64,000 bases of DNA from positions 16,619 to 80,618 of the forward strand of contig CAJQUN010001296.1 in the NCBI GenBank assembly GCA_907163345.1. The letters run 5' to 3'. Both the position numbers and the translations under genes were made by a program. This document shows positions 44,333 through 55,853 of this stretch, piece by piece. How positions within the stretch are numbered: the stretch's first letter is position 1; every line of letters starts with the position of its first letter. The notes below the pieces were generated by a model. It saw only the letters and a list, made by a program, of their open reading frames with translations, did not search any database and was not told where the DNA came from. The stretch is from Haberlea rhodopensis (lineage: Eukaryota > Streptophyta > Magnoliopsida > Lamiales > Gesneriaceae).

Positions 44333-45295
44333 ATGACAGACAAAGGGTATCATGAGGATGTTGGGGATGCCATGAGTGGCAATGCTAGTGTGAGGATGGT
44401 GCCTGTACCACCACCACCGATTGAGCAAGGGCCAGTGGAACATGTACTATTACCTGGAGAATTGACTTTGACGCAATTTCTGAGTTATCAACCACCCAGG
44501 TTTGAGGGTACTGAATCAGGGGAACTGGCAGAGGAGTGGCTAGAACGTGTGGAACAGATATTTGTATCAGCACCGTGTGCCAAGACTGCTTGGTTACGCT
44601 TAGCTGAATTCCAGTTAGCTAAGAAAGCTATGATGTGGTGGAAATCCACAGTGCTTGAGCTGAGAGCTCAAGGACAGACAGTTAACTGGGATGTGTTTAG
44701 AACGAAGTTTCTTGAGCATTATTTCTCTGTTGCTGCAAGGCAGAGGAAAGAGGATGAATTTACGAACTTGAGACAGGAATCAATGACAGTATCGGACTAT
44801 GCTGTACATTATTCTTCCTTACTCCGGTATGTGCCACATATTGCTGTAAACACAAAGGCAAAGATCAGACAATTTGTGAAAGGTTTGAGGCCTGAATTGT
44901 TTGATAGGGTCATGTCCAATAACCCTACATCATATGAAGAAGCATTGACTAGAGCCGAGATGACTGAGATTGCTGTAGGAGTATACAAAGATGTTGGACA
45001 AGCCCTACCACCTACATCTGACAGTATGAGACCTAGAGGAGAACCATTTAAATCACCACGAGGTGGTGCATCTTCATCTAGGTTTAGTGGGAAACGTTTT
45101 GGACCACGGAAAGGGGATGACCGAAAAGCTAAGGGACAGTCTCAAGGGAGTAGTAGTAGTAGTGGACGAGGACTACAATGTTTTAAATGTGGAGGGCCAC
45201 ATTTTCAAAGAAATTGTCCACAGTTTGATACAGTGGTTTGTTTCCGTTGTGGGAAGCCAGGACATGTGATCTGTGATTGTCCTCAAGTGGGTTGA
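44333..45295 (+). pseudogene. gag: G3 Gag
   Basis: The ATG at 44333 (MTDKGYHEDVGDAM) follows a possible splice acceptor (TTATACAG, ending 44330) by two bases. The upstream extension to 44264 begins with TTG and is not used. The retrotransposon gag domain covers roughly residues 50-210 (PRFEGTESGELAEEWLERVE, SVAARQRKEDEFTNLRQ). A basic linker follows, then two knuckles: CFKCGGPHFQRNC, which has three instead of four residues before His, and the standard CFRCGKPGHVICDC. TGA at 45293-45295 ends it. The same frame continues into pol, so the stop is a CGA-to-TGA mutation or, less likely, a readthrough stop. Confidence 0.9.
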
Positions 45296-46882
45296 CAACA
45301 GAGAAGAGGACCCATGTCAGAGAATACAGTGCAGCCGAGACCACAGGGTGTACCACAGTCTGGTGGAGGACAGAGGACAGGACCACCTCAGGCTCAAGTG
45401 TATGCATTGAACAGGGAGGAAGTAGAGGCAGCCCCTGATGCTGTGATAGCGGGTAAGTGTACTTTGTTTACTTATCCAGCTTTACTTTTGATTGATACTG
45501 GTGCATCACATTCTTTTATTGCACAAGCCTTTATTGATCAGTATCATATATGCTCGTCTCCACTGTTGATGCCTCTTTATGTCTCGACACCCATGGGAAC
45601 TACTGTGATGGCTTGTCAGAGTGTGTCTGATTGTGATATTCAGTTTGAGACTGAGGATAGACTACAGGATGATTTGATTGTATTAGACATGATAGATTTT
45701 GATTGCATCCTTGGAATCGATGTGTTGAGTAAATATCAGTCTGTTGTGGATTGTTGTCAGAAGATAGTGAGATTTCAGTCTGATACTGGAAATCAATGGT
45801 TCTTCTATGGCCAGGGATCGAGGGCAAAGATTCCTTTGATATCAGCAATCCGAATGTCGCGTTTGTTAGAACGTGGACATGCGGGTTATTTGATTTATGC
45901 CCTTGATGTAACTGAACAGAAAAGAGAAAGGAAAGTGGAGGAGATACCAGTGGTTGCAGAATATGCGGATCTGTTTCCAGATGAGATACCTGGATTTCCA
46001 CCGAGTCGAGAAGTGGAATTTGGTATTGATTTGATACCTGGTACTTCTGCGATTTCACGAGCTCCTTATCGGATGGCACCAACTGAATTGAAAGAATTGA
46101 AAACTCAATTGCAAGACTTATTGGACAAGGGGTACATACGTCCTAGTGTATCGCCTTGGGGTGCTCCAGTTTTATTTGTTAAGAAGAAGGATGGGACAAT
46201 GCGACTATGTATTGACTATCAACAATTGAACAAGGTAACAATAAAGAATAAATATCCTCTTCCTCGTATTGATGATTTGTTTGATCTGTTGCTGGGATCA
46301 AGGATTTATTCTAAGATTGATTTGAGGTCAGGATATCATCAAATATGTGTGAGGGAAGGAGATATACAGAAGACATCATTCAGAACTCGTTATGGACATT
46401 ATGAGTTTCTAGTGATGCCATTTGGAGTGACAAATGCTCCCGCTGTCTTTATGAGTTTAATGAATCGGGTTTTCCAGGAATACCTTGATCGATTTGTCAT
46501 TGTCTTTATCGATGATATACTGATCTATTCGCAGAGTGATGCAGAACATGTTCAACATTTGCATATGGTATTGCAATTGTTGAGGACACATCAGTTATAT
46601 GCCAAACTCAGTAAGTGTGAGTTTTGGTTGACTCGTGTCGGCTTTTTAGGGCATGTAATTTCAGAAGAAGGTATATCAGTTGATCCGAAGAAAGTCGAAG
46701 CAGTGTTGAATTGGTCAGCACCTACTTCTGTACCAGAGATTCGTAGTTTCTTGGGTTTGGCTGGATATTATAGACGGTTTGTTGAAGGATTTTCAGCGAT
46801 TGCCAAACCATTGACACAGAAAGGAGTACCATTTCGATGGTCAGAGACTTGTGAGCGTAGTTTTCAGGAATTGAAACATTGA
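45296..46882 (+). pseudogene. pol: G3 protease and reverse transcriptase
   Basis: In frame with gag. The protease active site LIDTGASHSF lies near 45488-45517 and GIDVLSKYQ near 45715. RT motifs: RLCIDYQQLNKVTIKNKYPLPRI, LRSGYHQICVRE, RTRYGHYEFLVMPFG, catalytic FIDDILIYS near 46507, and the thumb LYAKLSKCEFWL and FLGLAGYYRRF. TGA at 46880-46882 falls in LKH*LTT, where related elements have Arg, again CGA to TGA. RNase H continues in the same frame. Confidence 0.93.
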
Positions 46883-48430
46883 TTGACTACAGCTCCAGTC
46901 GTGATCATTCCATCGGAGCATGACAGGTTTGCCTTATATACTGATGCATCTTTACTTGGTTTGGGTTGTGTATTGATGCAGGACAAACATGTAGTGGCTT
47001 ATGCATCACGACAGTTGAAGCCACATGAAATAAGATATCCAGTGCATGATCTGGAATTAGCTGCCATTGTCTTTGCATTGAAGATATGGCGACATTATTT
47101 ATATGGTACGTCGTTTACCATATACACAGATCATAAGAGTTTAAAGTTTTTATTTACTCAAGCAGAGTTGAATATGAGGCAAAGGAGATGGATGGATCTG
47201 TTGAAGGATTATGATTGTGAGATTGAATATCATCCAGGAAAAGCTAATCTGACAGCAGATGCCTTGAGCCGAAAAGTACATCATACAGCTAATGAGATGA
47301 TCCATATATCTGCTTTGATGACTTCTTGTTGTACTTTGGGTTATAATTTTGATGTGGAAACAGTGCCAGTACGGGTATCAACATTATTGGTTGAACCTGA
47401 CATTTTTGACAAAATCAGAATGGCACAAATGACTGATGATGAGGTACAACATTGGAAAGAACTGATAAGTCAAGGACAAACATCACAGTTTGTACTTGCA
47501 AATGATGGAATTCTGAAATACAGGACTTGTTGGGTAGTACCTGCGATATTAGGACTACGCCAAGAACTACTACAACGTGCTCATTGTAGTAGATACAGTA
47601 TACATCCTGGAGGGAAGAAAATGTATCATGACTTACGTACCCAATTTTGGTGGAAACGTATGAAACAGGATGTGTTGAGCTTTGTGAAACGGTGTTTGAT
47701 CTGTCAACAAGTGAAAGCGGAAAGACAGAAACTAGGAGGTGAATTACACAGTTTGGAAATTCCTCAGTGGAAATGGGAACATATCACGATGGATTTTGTG
47801 ACTCATTTGCCACGGACGCCTTCTGGTTGCGATGCTATTTGGGTGATTGTTGACCGACTCACCAAAGTATCTCATTTCGTGCCATTTTGTATGACATTTA
47901 CATATCTGAGAATGGCACAGTTGTACATTCAACATGTAGTGAGACTACATGGTATTCCGATTTCCATTGTATCGGATAGGGATCCGAGATTTACTTCTCA
48001 TTTTTGGGAAGGGTTACAGACAACGTTGGGAACTGAAGTGCGGTTGAGTACAGCATATCATCCTCAGACAGATGGACAAACAGAGCGTACGATACAGACA
48101 CTTGAGGATATGTTGCGTGCCTGTGTATTAGAATTTGATACCTCTTGGCAAGAGTCATTGCCATTAGTAGAATTTTCATATAACACCAGTTATCAATCTA
48201 GTATACAGATGGCACCATTTGAAGCTCTATATGGGCGACGATGTAGATCGCCATTGTATTGGGATGATGTGGATCAGTCTTCCTTACATGGACCGGATAT
48301 GATTCATGAAATGGAAGAGAAAGTAAAGGTAATTCGATTGAACTTAAAGCTGCTCAGGACAGACAAGATGCTTATGCCAATAAGCGACGTAGACCACTTG
48401 AATTTCAAGTTGGTGACCAGGTGTTCTTGA
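46883..48430 (+). pseudogene. pol: G3 RNase H and integrase
   Basis: RNase H: YTDASLLGLGCVL, HDLELAAIVFALKIWRHYL, EYHPGKANLTADALSRK. Integrase zinc-binding region: HCSRYSIHPGGKKMYHDL and CLICQQVK. Catalytic core: MDFVTHLP, VSDRDPRFTSHFWEG, HPQTDGQTERTIQTLEDM, so the D, D and E residues are intact. The frame shifts near 48343, where one base is missing in the codons for NLKAAQDRQ, and stops at 48428. Confidence 0.93.
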
Positions 48431-48915
48431 AAATTTCACCTTTTAAAGGTGTAGTACGGTTTGGTAAGCGTGGAAAATTGTCTCCACGGTATGTTGGTCC
48501 GTATGAGGTATTGCAACGTATTGGTACATTGGCATATCGTTTGGCACTACCGCCGGCCTTGAGTAGTATTCATGAAGTCTTTCATGTTTCAATGTTGAGG
48601 AAATATGAACCAGATCCGAGTCATGTATTACAGTTACCTGATGTACAGTTGGATACAGATGTGTCGTATGAGGAACGACCGGTTATGATCTTGGATCGAG
48701 CTGAACGCAGGTTGCGTAATAAAGTGATTCCTATGGTTAAGGTACAGTGGGACAGACGGGGTGTCGAAGAGGCAACGTGGGAGACGGAGCAGCATATGAT
48801 GCAACGGTATCCGGATTTGTTCTCTGGTATGTTGATATGTTATTTATCTTATGTTGTATATCTCATATGCATGTATTATGTTTGTATATGCAATTTCGAG
48901 GACGAAATTCATTGA
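48344..48915 (+). pseudogene. pol: G3 integrase C-terminus and chromodomain
   Basis: After the frameshift, the restored frame reads LKISPFKGVVRFGKRGKLSP, VGPYEVLQRIGTLAYRLALP (GPY/F module) and a chromodomain-like end, RPVMILDRAERRL and KVIPMVKVQWDRRGVEEATWE. It would help target insertion to heterochromatin. The frame runs past the usual end (YPDLFSGM) to 48915. Confidence 0.9.
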
Positions 48916-48927
48916 GTGGGGGAGAAT
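48893..48927 (+). promoter_or_regulatory. G3 palindrome and polypurine tract
   Basis: AATTTCGAGGACGAAATT is followed by AGTGGGGGAGAAT, touching the 3' LTR. Same layout as G1, G2 and N1. Confidence 0.85.
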
Positions 48928-50858
48928 TGTAAGGCCTCGATATGTTTTATACACGTGTGATATGATTCTGGTGTAATTATATCACTTGGCAGTATGATAA
49001 TGGGGGTTCGGGTGGAACCAAGAATGAATTAATACATGTATGAAATGATATATGGCAAGGGCAAGGAATGAAACATGGTGTACAATGATTGAAATAATAA
49101 CATATCAAGCAACATGAACTAGTAGGCATTTGAATATGCATGTGAATTGAATTTGAATTGGAGTTGCATTTGAATTTGGATTTCATCTTCAAGTACATGT
49201 TACTTATCATGTCATTAACTTCAAGGGATTTAGGGAGTTAATAACTTTATATCAAGTGATTTAGGGAGGAGAATCACATAGTTTCTCATTTTACACCTAC
49301 TAAAACACTACACAAGCTCCTCTCCAACTCTTTCAAGTTCTTGTTGGTTTGAGCTTGGGATTCACTTGTGAATTGAGCTAGGAAGTTGTGTAAAGTGAAA
49401 TTGTACCATCCTGGTAAGGAATTAATGGTTTTACACTTGAATTATGAACTTGGTGTTGATGTATGAGAAGTAGAATATCAAATGTTCATGTGAAGAATCA
49501 TATCATGTTTATATGCTATTAATTGGATTCTATGATGATAGAAACATGTTAATATGTTCCTAGAGATTGCAAGAAACATGTTGAAATGGTTCAATTTGAG
49601 TTATAGGAGAAGAACCATGAAGATAAACTTGAAAATCGCCATGCTCTAAACTTTCTGGGCATCGGCGATCGATCGGTACTTGTATGGCGATCGATCGCCG
49701 AAGACAGCCAAAATATAAGGCGGTGAAATTGTGTGGCGATCGATCGGTGAAATTGTAGCGATCGATCGCTATGAACAGAGCATTGTGGCGATCGATCGCC
49801 AAGTTGTTGTTGCGATCGATCGCGAGGAGACAGAATGTTTTGGCGATCGATCGGTAATGGTAGCGATCGATCGGTGCTTTAGGAATGTTGAAAAATGTTA
49901 TATTTTTGTAGAATTTGATTTTAATGCCTATGATAACATGATATATTGTTGGCATTGTTGTAGCATCATCTCAGGGGACGGGACAACGAGGCACTTAGCC
50001 AGTGACGCCTAATTTAACTCGTTTGTGTCGCAGTACAGGTACGTGTTGACGTACGGAGTATAGATATTATGTGATGATGATGTTATTGTTCTGATATCAT
50101 ATGATTTATGTTAGTTTTGTGTCATATGATTGGTAGTATCATATGCATGTACATACATGGATTTCATATGATTGGGATGGATGCCTTGATAGATATGTGT
50201 ATATGCTTTGGTGAGATCATTGCCTTGATAGATATGCCGGGATTGGTATATGCTTTGGCTGGGGATCGTTGCCACGATAGATATACTACATATGCTTTGG
50301 CTTGAGAGATATACGCCTGGTTTGGGTATATGCTCTGGCTATTATCACATATGAGTACGGTACTATGATATGTGCTGCTAATATGAAGATGTGATGTGGT
50401 TCCACTGACATATTGAGCTGAATAGGCATATCATATGGGGCTCGTGATAATAGGGTGATTGTTGATACATGTCATGACATAATGCATTTGTTGATGCATG
50501 ATACAGAACATTCACTATTGATGATTTTATTGTGCTTTATCATTAATGTTATTGTTTTGATATTGCACTGAGATAGTTGTTATCTATAATCATGTTGTGT
50601 GAATGTTTCTGTAGGGACTCATAGACGTGGGGAGACGGGATGTGAGTCATTTTCTGCTGCGAGCTGAACCACTGCCTAGGAGTTATTTTGTAATAGGTTG
50701 TTGTTTGTACATATAATGTGTAGTTGGTAGGTTTTTAGAAACCCTGTAACAACTTTACTAGTAAGATACTCGTAATCAGTGTTTGTTATTACTTAATTCA
50801 GACTCACAGATGTATGTTTAATCGAATACATAATGGATTAAGTAACGAGGACCCCACA
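48928..50858 (+). repeat. G3 3' LTR, 1931 bp
   Basis: It matches the 5' LTR with scattered substitutions. The palindrome array is at 49667-49877; all its C-to-T decayed positions but none of its CpGs differ from the 5' copy. One pair has an extra GTT, giving 24-bp spacing. Confidence 0.92.
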
Positions 50859-50863
50859 CAACA

Positions 50864-51843
50864 CCCCTTGATACAAAGTCAAGACTCCACCTATATATTC
50901 CACGATACAGGAGTTGATATGTTGTTAGGAAACAATTTCATCCGGACATTCAAGCAGTTCACATGGGAGAACGAGACAAGGCGGCTATTTTCATAATTCT
51001 TTGTGATCGTAAGATCATTGTCCAAAGACTAAGGGAGGCATTTCACTGGAATTTTGCAGCAGTCGTGATGATGAAGGAAAAACTTCGACATCCAAAGATG
51101 AAGGATCAACGGAAATTGGCGAAGCGTTTCTTCAACTTTGAAAACAAGGAACCGGTCAAAAGTGAAAAATAACTTTTGATGGTGTAAATGAATAGGATGA
51201 AGAATGGGATGATGAAGACGAAAAAGACAACCTAGAAACTCTGTTGTTACTGAAGAAGGCATTATAGGACGAGGCTTCCACAACCTGAAGCTACCCTCGA
51301 AGAGCAGATTACTCTAGATGAAGTAAAAATGAGGATTCAGAGGAACTACAATGAGGATCCTCTGGCTTGGTGGAACAGAAATGAGCTCACAACATCTTTG
51401 AAAGTGAAAGCTGGAAAAGAAATATGAGTTTGTAAGATACAAACCGGTCCCCATGAACTAGGAAGATCGGAAGGACATGCATATAATACTTAAGGAACAT
51501 CTTGACCTTAAGTTAATCTCAGCAGGAGTTTCTCAATATAATAATCCTGGATTTTTTTCACCGAAATTATGGAAAAATAAAGAGAGAAAAACCAAGATTG
51601 ATGATCAACTACAAAGGGATCAACGAAATCTTGGAATTCGACGGATACTATTTTCCCAGTAGAGAACATTTGTTAAATTATAACAAGAATGCCAAAGTGT
51701 TTTCTAAGTCGATTGTAAATATAGATTATAAGTAGATCAAGATGGAGGGAAACTAGCAAGAAGTTTACGATATTCTCCATAACAAAGACATTATATCTGG
51801 AATGTTATGCCAATGGGATTGGCAAATGCTCCCCAGATATATA
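50864..51843 (+). pseudogene. Endogenous caulimovirid fragment 4: distal protease and RT start
   Basis: The segment begins in the distal protease (DMLLGNNFIRTF near 50915). Several disrupted frames follow, then the linker and N-terminal RT region of a pararetrovirus (near 51300-51660, for example VKMRIQRNYNEDPLAWW). Stops and frameshifts interrupt it throughout, and the catalytic YxDD motif is not reached because element G6 cuts the sequence at 51844. It is a relic and cannot encode a working polymerase. Family assignment is by domain order and residue pattern; no search was made. Confidence 0.68.
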
Positions 51844-53167
51844 TGTGAGGCCCCAACGTCTCATCACGTCAATAATGCATTTTATGATGTCATATGTATA
51901 TATAACTTCTTATTCTTTAAAACTCTCATTACACGTTTCATAATTATTGTATAGGAGTTTATAAAAAATTGAGCAGAATTTCCCGTAAACTTGACTTCCC
52001 AAAATATCAAAGAAACAATAATCAATTCCCCCATAATCACAATATAAACATAATCAATTCCCTAATAACCATCAAAATAATGCATAACTCATAAACTGAA
52101 TTCATAACGCACCATATCTCCCCAAAAATAAAATACATCTAACACCAAAATATAAGGAGGAACTTCGAAACATTTATACAAACCATACACATACATTAGA
52201 CTACTTGCATGCGAGCATGAATAAATACGTATAATTCTAAATACATAGATAACATTGTTGTCACTAATACTTATCCAACACTTCTGAAAGCAATGTACTG
52301 TAAGAGACTCAAGCTTACTTTCCACGAACAACGTAGTATCTGTTTACCTGTTTCAATATAAACAGCCCACACATCTGGTGAGCATAAACGACATAATAAT
52401 CACAATCATATCAATATACAATATTTAATAGAATAAAGCTATTGGGAATCATAAAGTTCACTCCCTGAATAAGTCTGAATCATATAAGCTTTATCGAATT
52501 GTTCATGTTTCATAATTCGCATTTTCACAATTACCAAGTTCAATATCGATATTTATAACATAATACTCATAATCAAGATAAATAAATATTTCACATAATA
52601 TGTCACCTCTCGCTCATTCGTGACTAACAACCCATCAAAAGCCAGCATGCCTATCAATCACAATAATTCCCAACCATTTCTCATATCCACCATCCCATGA
52701 GCATCGAACTCAACTCCCATACCCATTAACTCATACACATCATACTAAACAATATTTGCATGCACAATCATGTAACTATTTCGTACCATACCTGCTCGTA
52801 TGTCACTACGTACCTTATCGTTGACAATCCAAGTCAAGCTACCTCTGTTGGTCGGAGACTCGTGGAGTATCTACAACAATCCAATATCTCGTTCATTAAT
52901 TTGATATTCAATAATCCATAACTCAATAAAGTGGCTTATAAATTAGATCAAACAATTAATTACTTTCTAGTGACAATATAAATTTAATTCATACGAATTT
53001 ATCCAACATTCATCATTATTTAGAAACTAGACTTCACTCGAACTTGGAATCATTAACTTACATACGCAGCAGTAGAATACCCACATACCGTAGTAAAAAT
53101 ATACTCATACAACAAAAAACACGTACATACACTAAGAAATAACACCCCCACCCATACACGCTACAAC
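51844..53167 (-). repeat. G6: LTR fragment of a chromovirus-type element
   Basis: It starts TGTGAGGCCCCAACG on the plus strand, the mirror of an LTR 3' end like those of G1 and G3. The inner part contains the complement of the GGGCTGTTTATATTGAAACAGG stem seen in G4 (here near 52340-52365) and GGTGAGCA. At 53167 it is interrupted by G4, with ACAAC as the likely duplicated target (53163-53167). No coding region is visible; the remainder is outside the window or lost. Confidence 0.7.
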
Positions 53168-55578
53168 TGTGATGCCCGGATATTTGACATCATATTTTGG
53201 ATCCGGGTTGGATAAATAATTTTAGTTGAGTTGGATAAATAATTTTAGTTGAGTTTATAATATTAATTAAATTCAAGGAGATTCTCAAATTCATGGGAGT
53301 TTAATAATAAGGATGATATTATTAAAATGGTATTTTCTTTAAAAAATAAAAGATGAGATGGTTTTGGAGGGTGGAGATTAAACCTTGGTTTAAATGGATA
53401 AATGAGTGGGTAGGTTAAATCAAGGGCAAGGCTTAATATAACACACTTCACCAATCCTCACACACTAAACAAAATCGCCCTCTCCTCCATTTTTCCCCAA
53501 AACCCGTCACCCCTTTCATCTAACCAAGAGGAGCCGATTTCTTCTTGTTCAAAGCATGAATCTTGCGAAAAACTTATGTGGGTATGGTACTAAACGATTC
53601 CTTGACCTTTATCCTTTCTTACCTTTCGTTTTTTGTGGATTATGGAGATTGTTGGTGCGCTTTTTTTTTTTGACAAAAAATTAGGGCTGCTACGTGTATG
53701 TATGTGTATTGCAGTGTGTGCTGTAGTTATGGTTCAAAATGTGTGCTGAGGTTCAAAATCTTGCTGCTGTTGGATTTGAAATTCCTGCTGCATTTTGACT
53801 TGAAATTTGCTGTTATTATGGTCGATTTATGTCCCTTAAAGAGTGATGTGTGCTGCAGGGTGTGTAATCTGGTGTATATGTGTGTATCCAACATGTATTA
53901 GTGTGTGTAGATGGTGTTTATGAGCAATTATGTATTCCTACATGTATTAAAGTTGTATATGTGCTAAGTATATATACATGTATGTGTGTATTTCAGCAGG
54001 TAACTATGGATAGATGTTGTGGTTTGTGGCTAGATGCAGTGTTGTCAATAAAGAACGATAACTTGAATTGGTATAGCGGGTTAAGACGGTTATGTGACTT
54101 TAATTCGAGTATGAATATTGTAATTGGGAATTGGGCAGCATGAGAAATGTTATTGCTTGTTGGAAGTTAATTATGACTCACTTTGTTGAATGATTAATTG
54201 GTAGAAGGGAATTGTTGATTTGTAAATTGGCTAGTATCATTATTGGTTAAAATATGAAGATTAAAATCATGCATGGAAGGTGTTTGATATTATGCTTAAG
54301 TGGTGTTCAAGTGTTGGCCAAAAGCTCTACTAATCATGTAGTAAGAAAAGTCTAATTTTATGGCTTATATCATGGTAGTGTTTTGGCAAGTGTGTTGGGC
54401 TATGGTTTGAGATGCTTTAACTTAGAACTTGTGTCGTTGTGTGAATAGGTGAAAGTTAGATACATGTTAATGCGTGTTATTAACATGTATTAAAGTGTAT
54501 AATAATGAATATGCTTGAATGTGTGCAATAGCATGAATTGGTTGATTTGTATCACTTTAGTGAGTTATTGATGATTATATTGAGTGGTTGAACTTTCCCA
54601 GAGCCACCTCAGACCTCAGGGCAAAGAGGAGGATAATTCGACTAGAAACTCACGTGATAAGTACGTAGTGACGTACGAACAGGTATGCCTTGTAGAAATG
54701 CTACACTATTGCCATTATGTAATGAACTTTAATGTGCAATTATGCAAAATTCGAGTATGTGAATGTTGCTTAGTACTTGTGCACTGCCATTATGTAAGTG
54801 TACATAATCCAATTGTGTGAGTTGAGTTTTGATGCCAATGCATGTTGGATATGAACCATTGAGAATGGTCATAGTAATGGGCATGAGTGTCTTTAAATTG
54901 TGTTGGTTATGATTGTGAAATAAGGGATGTATCATTAAGGAAATGATTATCTTGATATTGAGTATCATCGTTTAAATAATGTATCGATCTTGATGATTGT
55001 GGATTTGTGATATATGAAACAGGAACAGTATAAGAAGCCTTAATTTGCCAGAATTATTCAGGGAGTATATTTTATAGATTTTAATAATCTTATTTAGTTG
55101 CATTTCAATTTGTATATTGATATGAGTATGACTGTTGAGTTGGAGCGTGCTCACCCTGTGTGGGGGCTGTTTCTGTTGAAACAGGTAAACAAGGTATGCC
55201 ATTGGTTCTGAAGTGAGTTCGAGCCATTGGAGTAGAATACTACCAGGAGCATGGTATCAGTATAGGTAAGGGTGATGTGATTGTATGCGAGTAGGTTTAT
55301 ACTCGTTTATTCATTGCTCGTTTGTGAGCATCCCAATGCCTTATATGTTCTGTATACATGTCTTGATGTTTCTCCTTTCATTCGGGTGTCATAGATGCAA
55401 TTTATTTGAGAGAATGCGATTCATGATATGAGCAGATGAATTAATTGTGGTGAATGTTGGGGATTAATTATATTGAGGATGTTTATAGTTGTGTATTTTC
55501 TCGGATAGTCCAATTTATGGGGAGGCTCTGCCCAAAATTTATAAAAGTCATGGGGAATATGTGAAGCATGTAATGATT
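53168..55578 (+). repeat. G4: LTR, nearly complete, interrupted at its 3' end
   Basis: It starts TGTGATGCCCGG. It carries an 18-bp tandem duplication near 53205-53245, a CT-rich leader (53455-53540), and stem arms at 55019-55028 and 55167-55176. The sequence TATGGGGAGGCTCTGCCCAA (about 55515) matches N1, about 220 bp from the end of that LTR. It breaks off at 55578 where G5 begins. Open frames at 53698-54143 lack known motifs. Confidence 0.78.
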
Positions 55579-55853
55579 TGTGCTATCCCTGAAATAATTA
55601 TGTGCTTTTGAGCCATTAATTGTGTTTATGGAATTAAGATGGTGTTGGTGCAATGTATACTTATGCGGTGGGCATGACCTGGTAGTACATTTCAGGGTGC
55701 ATGTGATGCATGTTGGGAAATTTGGTTTTTGGCATGGTTTATTTGAGGTGGATATAAATTATTTTGGTAAAGCATGTTTAATTGGATTTTGATACATTTT
55801 TGGAAAATGCTTTTCAAATATCATGTTGGGGTATTTTATACATCATGCTAATT
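55579..55853 (+). repeat. G5: LTR fragment, first 275 bp
   Basis: It starts TGTGCTATCCCTGAAATAATT, similar to the S2 start, and contains TTTTATACATCATGCTAATTT as in G1. At 55853 it is interrupted by G2, whose likely target duplication is TAATT (55849-55853). The remainder would lie to the right of the window. Confidence 0.75.

Larger units (their letters stand above)
42231..50858 (+). mobile_element. G3: nearly complete Tekay/Del-like chromovirus
   Basis: LTRs 42231-44157 and 48928-50858, PBS, gag, protease, RT, RNase H, integrase, chromodomain, palindrome and PPT are all present. CAACA flanks it on both sides (42226-42230 and 50859-50863). Coding is a single gag-pol frame broken by TGA at 45293 and 46880 and by one single-base frameshift near 48343. 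The two LTRs differ at about two dozen sites by eye, plus small indels. It is the most complete element in the window. Confidence 0.93.

Noticed and set aside
45600..46082. 160-codon minus-strand frame inside G3 pol
   Set aside because: It is antisense to the protease and RT coding sequence with no motif of its own.
53698..54143. Cys-rich open frames as a small secreted protein gene
   Set aside because: They lie in the G4 LTR, have no signal peptide or regular Cys pattern, and arise from TGTGTG-rich sequence.
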